From positions 1-9,313 of the forward strand of contig JAHEOA010000018.1 of the NCBI GenBank assembly GCA_018609825.1: a stretch of 9,313 bases of DNA, written 5' to 3'. Positions 6,219 through 9,313 of the stretch are shown one piece after another. The notes under the pieces were generated by a model. The model searched no databases and had not been told where the DNA came from. It saw only the letters and a list, made by a program, of their open reading frames with translations. Made by a program: the position numbers and the translations under genes. The DNA is from Candidatus Bipolaricaulota bacterium (GTDB taxonomy: Bacteria; Bipolaricaulota; Bipolaricaulia; RBG-16-55-9). The number at the start of each line of letters is the position of its first letter. The first letter of the stretch is position 1.

Positions 6219-7562
6219 ATGTCTAGCAAGCGATCCGCACTGATACCGATCGTCGTCGTCGCACTGGCCCTGGGCGGATGGGGAACCGTCCAGGCCAAGA
6301 TCGTCGGCAACTCGCGCGTCGACGTGGTGATGGAACCGATCCCCTGCACGCTCATCGACGAGATCAAGCTCGACACGCCGTGCGAGAAGACGCTTCTGAT
6401 GTTCGACATCGAATCGATCATCGACGTCACGCTCGTCACCGACCACCTGAGCCTGACGACCAACTTCGCGGTCGGGATCGCGGGCTTGGAGCACACGATT
6501 CTGACGCTCGACGCCACGATCGGGTCGATCGACCTCATCTCGGAGGTCTGGTTTGCCACGCCGTTCGAGGCCGTCGTCGACGTCAACAACCACCCCAACA
6601 TCGCCATGATCCCGCCGGGGGAGATCCTGTTCGTCAAGAAACGCCTCACGACGATCATGACGCTGGGCGGCGTGACGCTACGCAACCTGGCCATGTTCGA
6701 GGACGTCACGTTCCCCAACCCGTTCCGCGACTACGGCACATCGGACTGTGACGGGGACGGAGATCCAGAAGGCACGTGCGTCAAGGGCGCCGAGACCAAC
6801 CCCGCCACGCAATATCAAACCCAAAGCTTTGCCTTCGGCGACCTCATCAACCTGACGGGCCAGACGGCCAGTGGCATCACCGTCACGAGTGAGATCGGGG
6901 TGTGTGCCACGCGGGCGTCCAACGCCGTCAAAAAGTTCTCCGCGGTCGGCAGCGTCAACCCGGAGTGCCACTCGCAGCCGAAGCCGGATCTGCTCTTCGA
7001 CTACACGTCTCTCAACATCGCCGGGATCCCGATCGCAGCGGGTGTGGTGTCCAATGCCCAGATCAGCTGCGTCAAGATCAGCCAGTGCTCGCTCACCAAC
7101 ACGCTCTCCATGAGCAGTGGGCTGCCGATCCCGATCTCCACGAGCTTCACCATCACGGACCTGTTCAGCTTCAAGTTCAGCAACAGCATCTCGCTCGTCC
7201 TGAACAGCGGCCCTGTCCGGATTGCCTTCAGCTTCTCGAGCTTCCAGTTCTCGGGCGTCACGCTCAACTATGCGTCCACGCTCGACGGCCGCAACGTGAC
7301 GGCCGGACTGGGCGGGAACATCAGCATATCCAAGGGGATCGGCATCACGGGCGCGAGGCTCAACCTGAGCGTCGTCAGCGGCACCTTCAACGCCACGCAC
7401 ACGCTCAGCCTCATCCGCAATCCCCAGGAGCCCGGGCTCCAGTTCGGCAGCTTCGGCATCCAAATGGGGCTCAACATCGCCCCGACAAGGATCACCATCC
7501 AGGCCACGTTCGGGCAGATGGGGCTCTCGCGCAGCGCCGTCAGCGTGGGGATGGTGTTCTGA
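6219..7562 (+). CDS. Exported beta-rich protein of unknown family
   Basis: A 447-residue protein that I do not recognise. ATG 6219 is chosen because AAGGAGG ends 7 bases upstream; an in-frame ATG at 6165 has no such site. The N-terminus is a clear Sec signal peptide: MSSKR, a hydrophobic core to about residue 22, and a likely cut after VQA (about 26). The mature part has no further membrane helix and is dominated by alternating polar/hydrophobic stretches rich in Thr, Ser, Val and Ile, especially from 300 on (for example FSFSSFQFSGVTLNYAST). It has eight cysteines (43, 55, 177, 187, 229, 250, 284, 290), suggesting disulfides and an extracytoplasmic location. An acidic loop DCDGDGDPEGTC at 176-187 resembles a calcium-binding DxDxDG motif. 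It ends in phenylalanine (SVGMVF), as outer-membrane barrels do; a barrel or a beta-sandwich surface protein are both possible. The next gene also encodes an exported protein. Confidence 0.8.
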   Translation: MSSKRSALIPIVVVALALGGWGTVQAKIVGNSRVDVVMEPIPCTLIDEIKLDTPCEKTLLMFDIESIIDVTLVTDHLSLTTNFAVGIAGLEHTILTLDATIGSIDLISEVWFATPFEAVVDVNNHPNIAMIPPGEILFVKKRLTTIMTLGGVTLRNLAMFEDVTFPNPFRDYGTSDCDGDGDPEGTCVKGAETNPATQYQTQSFAFGDLINLTGQTASGITVTSEIGVCATRASNAVKKFSAVGSVNPECHSQPKPDLLFDYTSLNIAGIPIAAGVVSNAQISCVKISQCSLTNTLSMSSGLPIPISTSFTITDLFSFKFSNSISLVLNSGPVRIAFSFSSFQFSGVTLNYASTLDGRNVTAGLGGNISISKGIGITGARLNLSVVSGTFNATHTLSLIRNPQEPGLQFGSFGIQMGLNIAPTRITIQATFGQMGLSRSAVSVGMVF

Positions 7563-7661
7563 GACCTCGGAAGCCGAACTCCCTCACCCTATGGAACGAA
7601 AAACGATGAGAATGTAGGACAACTTCTGAGGTTCGCGAATAAAACCGGAAGAAAGGGGCAC
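7563..7661. other. Short gap between the two exported-protein genes
   Basis: 99 bases, AT-richer than the genes on either side. No stable stem-loop with a T-run and no convincing promoter was seen, so the two genes may be co-transcribed. GAAAGGGG at 7651-7658 is the ribosome site for the downstream gene. Confidence 0.4.
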
Positions 7662-9313
7662 ATGATGAATATTTCCCGGGTGCTTCCCTTGGCGCTGGGC
7701 ATCGCTCTAGCCAGCTTGGGGATTACTTCCGCGGTCGGATGGGCCCAAGCGGATTTGGCTCTCACCAAGAGCGACGATCCCGATCCCGTCGCGGTCAACC
7801 AGGAGTTGACCTACATGGTGACGGTCACGAACCAGAGCGACCAAACGCCCTCGGAATCGGTCGTCGTCACGGACGACCTTCCCGACACGGTCACGTTGAA
7901 GTCCGCCACGTCGACGCAGGGAACGTGCACCGGAAACGACCCCGTGATCTGCGATCTGGGAACCGTGGATCCTAGCACGAGCGCCACGATTACCATCAAG
8001 GTCAATCCCGACTCGGCTGGTACAATCACCAACTCGGCCAGTGTGACAAGCTCGACGTCGGACCCTGATAACACTAACAACTCTGACGACGAAAATACCG
8101 AAGTTACCAAGCGACAATCACAGACGATCGTCGAGTGTTCCCCGACGCCGCTGGTCGTCAACGCACCAACGGAATGTATTGCCACCGTCAGCGACATCTC
8201 CCCCGGCGAGCCATCCTTGCCGACCGGAGAAGTCACGTTCACGCACACGGGCAGCGGGGCTTTCGATCCGTTAACCGGCACATGCACACTCGACACGGTC
8301 GGTCAGTGCAGTGTGAGCTACACGCCCGCGAATGCCGACCTTAACCCGCACACGATCACGGGTGCCTACGCTGGCGATCCGACATTTGCCGGAAGCTCGG
8401 ATGCCTTCAGTCAGGCCATTGAAAAGCGCCGAAGCCTCCTCACCCTAAGCTGCGAGCAGACGACGATCCTTATCAACCAGACAACCACCTGCACCCTGTT
8501 GTTCGAGGACAACTCGACCGACGGCAGTGCCCCGGCCACGATTCCGGGGGACATCGCCCTGACCGACAACGCGCCCAGCACGGACAGCGCCGCGTTCTCC
8601 AGCACCTCGATCGCGGCGGACATGTGCAAAGGCGGCGGCTGCTCGTTTACCTACACGCCCCAAGGAGGCGACACCGGGAACTTCGAGATCACCGCGACGT
8701 ACACGAACCCGTCCAGTCCGATCATTTACGACGACGCGTCGGACACGATCGCCCTAGTCATCAACCTGCGCCCCACGAGCACCGCGGTCCGATGCGTCAG
8801 CTCCAACGGCGCTGAGGAACCCATCTTCGTCCTCGAGGATGCCACCTGTACGGTGACCGTCACCGATCTGGGCCAGGGCACAAAGGCCAACCCCCAGGGC
8901 CAACTCAACCTCACCTTGGAGACGGCCCGCCCCGCAGGTGCGGTCCTGCCAAGCAGCTGTACGCTGACACCCTTGGGTATAGGTCACGCGGTCTGTGACG
9001 TCACTTACACGCGGATCACCTTGGCCCAGGTCGATGCGATCCGGGACCTCATCGTGGCCTCCTATGTGGATAACACGGCGACCCAAGTGCACTCGGCTAG
9101 CGAAGGCGGCTGGGCCCAGGCCGTCCAACGACGAGAGACGGAGATCATCGTGTCCTGTACCCAATCGGTCAATTCAACCTGTACGGCAACCGTTCAGGAG
9201 ACAGCGGACAACCGGGGAACGGGAACAACTCCCAGCGGGGACCTGATTGTTGATAACCCGGATCTTGGAACGGTATGTAGCGGATTCACGGGCACGTGCA
9301 TCTTCACCGTAAC
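7662..9313 (+). CDS. Exported DUF11 and cysteine-paired Ig-like repeat surface protein (partial, runs off the window)
   Basis: An open frame of 550 codons with no stop before the window end. The start is ATG 7662 or the adjacent ATG 7665, which has better spacing from GAAAGGGG. A Sec signal peptide is clear: a hydrophobic core from about 6 to 26 and a likely cut after WAQA (about 30). Residues 31-147 are a DUF11 domain: DLALTKSDDPDPVAVNQELT, then TYMVTVTN, and NSASVTS-S-TSDPDNTNNSDD at its end. After that come Ig-like repeats of about 105-121 residues beginning near 155, 260, 374 and 495. Each has four cysteines in the same order: 159/172/208/216, 264/277/322/327, 378/396/433/445 and 499/507/539/546. 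The fourth cysteine commonly sits before a tyrosine (CSVSYTP, CSFTYTP, CDVTYTR). Such proteins form extended stalks or adhesive cell-surface layers; a binding partner or anchor would lie beyond the window. Confidence 0.88.
   Translation, partial: MMNISRVLPLALGIALASLGITSAVGWAQADLALTKSDDPDPVAVNQELTYMVTVTNQSDQTPSESVVVTDDLPDTVTLKSATSTQGTCTGNDPVICDLGTVDPSTSATITIKVNPDSAGTITNSASVTSSTSDPDNTNNSDDENTEVTKRQSQTIVECSPTPLVVNAPTECIATVSDISPGEPSLPTGEVTFTHTGSGAFDPLTGTCTLDTVGQCSVSYTPANADLNPHTITGAYAGDPTFAGSSDAFSQAIEKRRSLLTLSCEQTTILINQTTTCTLLFEDNSTDGSAPATIPGDIALTDNAPSTDSAAFSSTSIAADMCKGGGCSFTYTPQGGDTGNFEITATYTNPSSPIIYDDASDTIALVINLRPTSTAVRCVSSNGAEEPIFVLEDATCTVTVTDLGQGTKANPQGQLNLTLETARPAGAVLPSSCTLTPLGIGHAVCDVTYTRITLAQVDAIRDLIVASYVDNTATQVHSASEGGWAQAVQRRETEIIVSCTQSVNSTCTATVQETADNRGTGTTPSGDLIVDNPDLGTVCSGFTGTCIFTV

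Noticed and set aside
6678..7463. 261-codon open frame on the minus strand
   Set aside because: Antisense to the exported protein, which has a signal peptide and a strong ribosome site; the antisense product is Arg/Asp/Glu repeats typical of shadow frames.

Overview
The window is a gene-dense, high-GC bacterial chromosome segment with ordinary Shine-Dalgarno sites, several near-consensus sigma70-type promoters and short intergenic gaps. I cannot name the species. The mix of an aerobic-type leucine breakdown operon, a DNA-repair fusion protein, an HU protein and DUF11/Ig-like exported proteins would suit a free-living environmental bacterium, possibly from a poorly sampled lineage. No phage, transposon, CRISPR, tRNA or rRNA signal was seen.

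Left part (1-3071, + strand): the end of a translationally coupled operon. It holds the tail of an enoyl-CoA hydratase family protein, a stand-alone biotin carboxylase, a small biotin-carrier protein and HMG-CoA lyase. The order matches the liuC-liuD-liuE part of leucine/isovalerate catabolism (3-methylglutaconyl-CoA hydratase, 3-methylcrotonyl-CoA carboxylase alpha, HMG-CoA lyase). Here the carboxylase alpha subunit is split in two at the domain boundary. The carboxyltransferase (beta) subunit would lie upstream, outside the window.

Middle (3068-5544): on the minus strand are an HD-domain protein, convergent and overlapping with HMG-CoA lyase, and a fusion of an alkyltransferase-like DNA-binding domain to endonuclease V. 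The fusion's promoter predicts a leaderless mRNA. Divergent from it, on the plus strand, are a 71-residue zinc-ribbon protein and an HU protein with a near-perfect promoter overlapped by a dyad.

Right part (5545-9313): a minimal LuxR-type regulator that is little more than the DNA-binding domain lies on the minus strand. It has its own promoter, a long leader, a terminator and several dyads. Reading away from it are two exported proteins. The first is a 447-residue, beta-rich, cysteine-containing protein of unknown family. The second is a large DUF11 plus Ig-like repeat protein that runs off the window end. They look like cell-surface or outer-membrane components and are the least explained part of the window.
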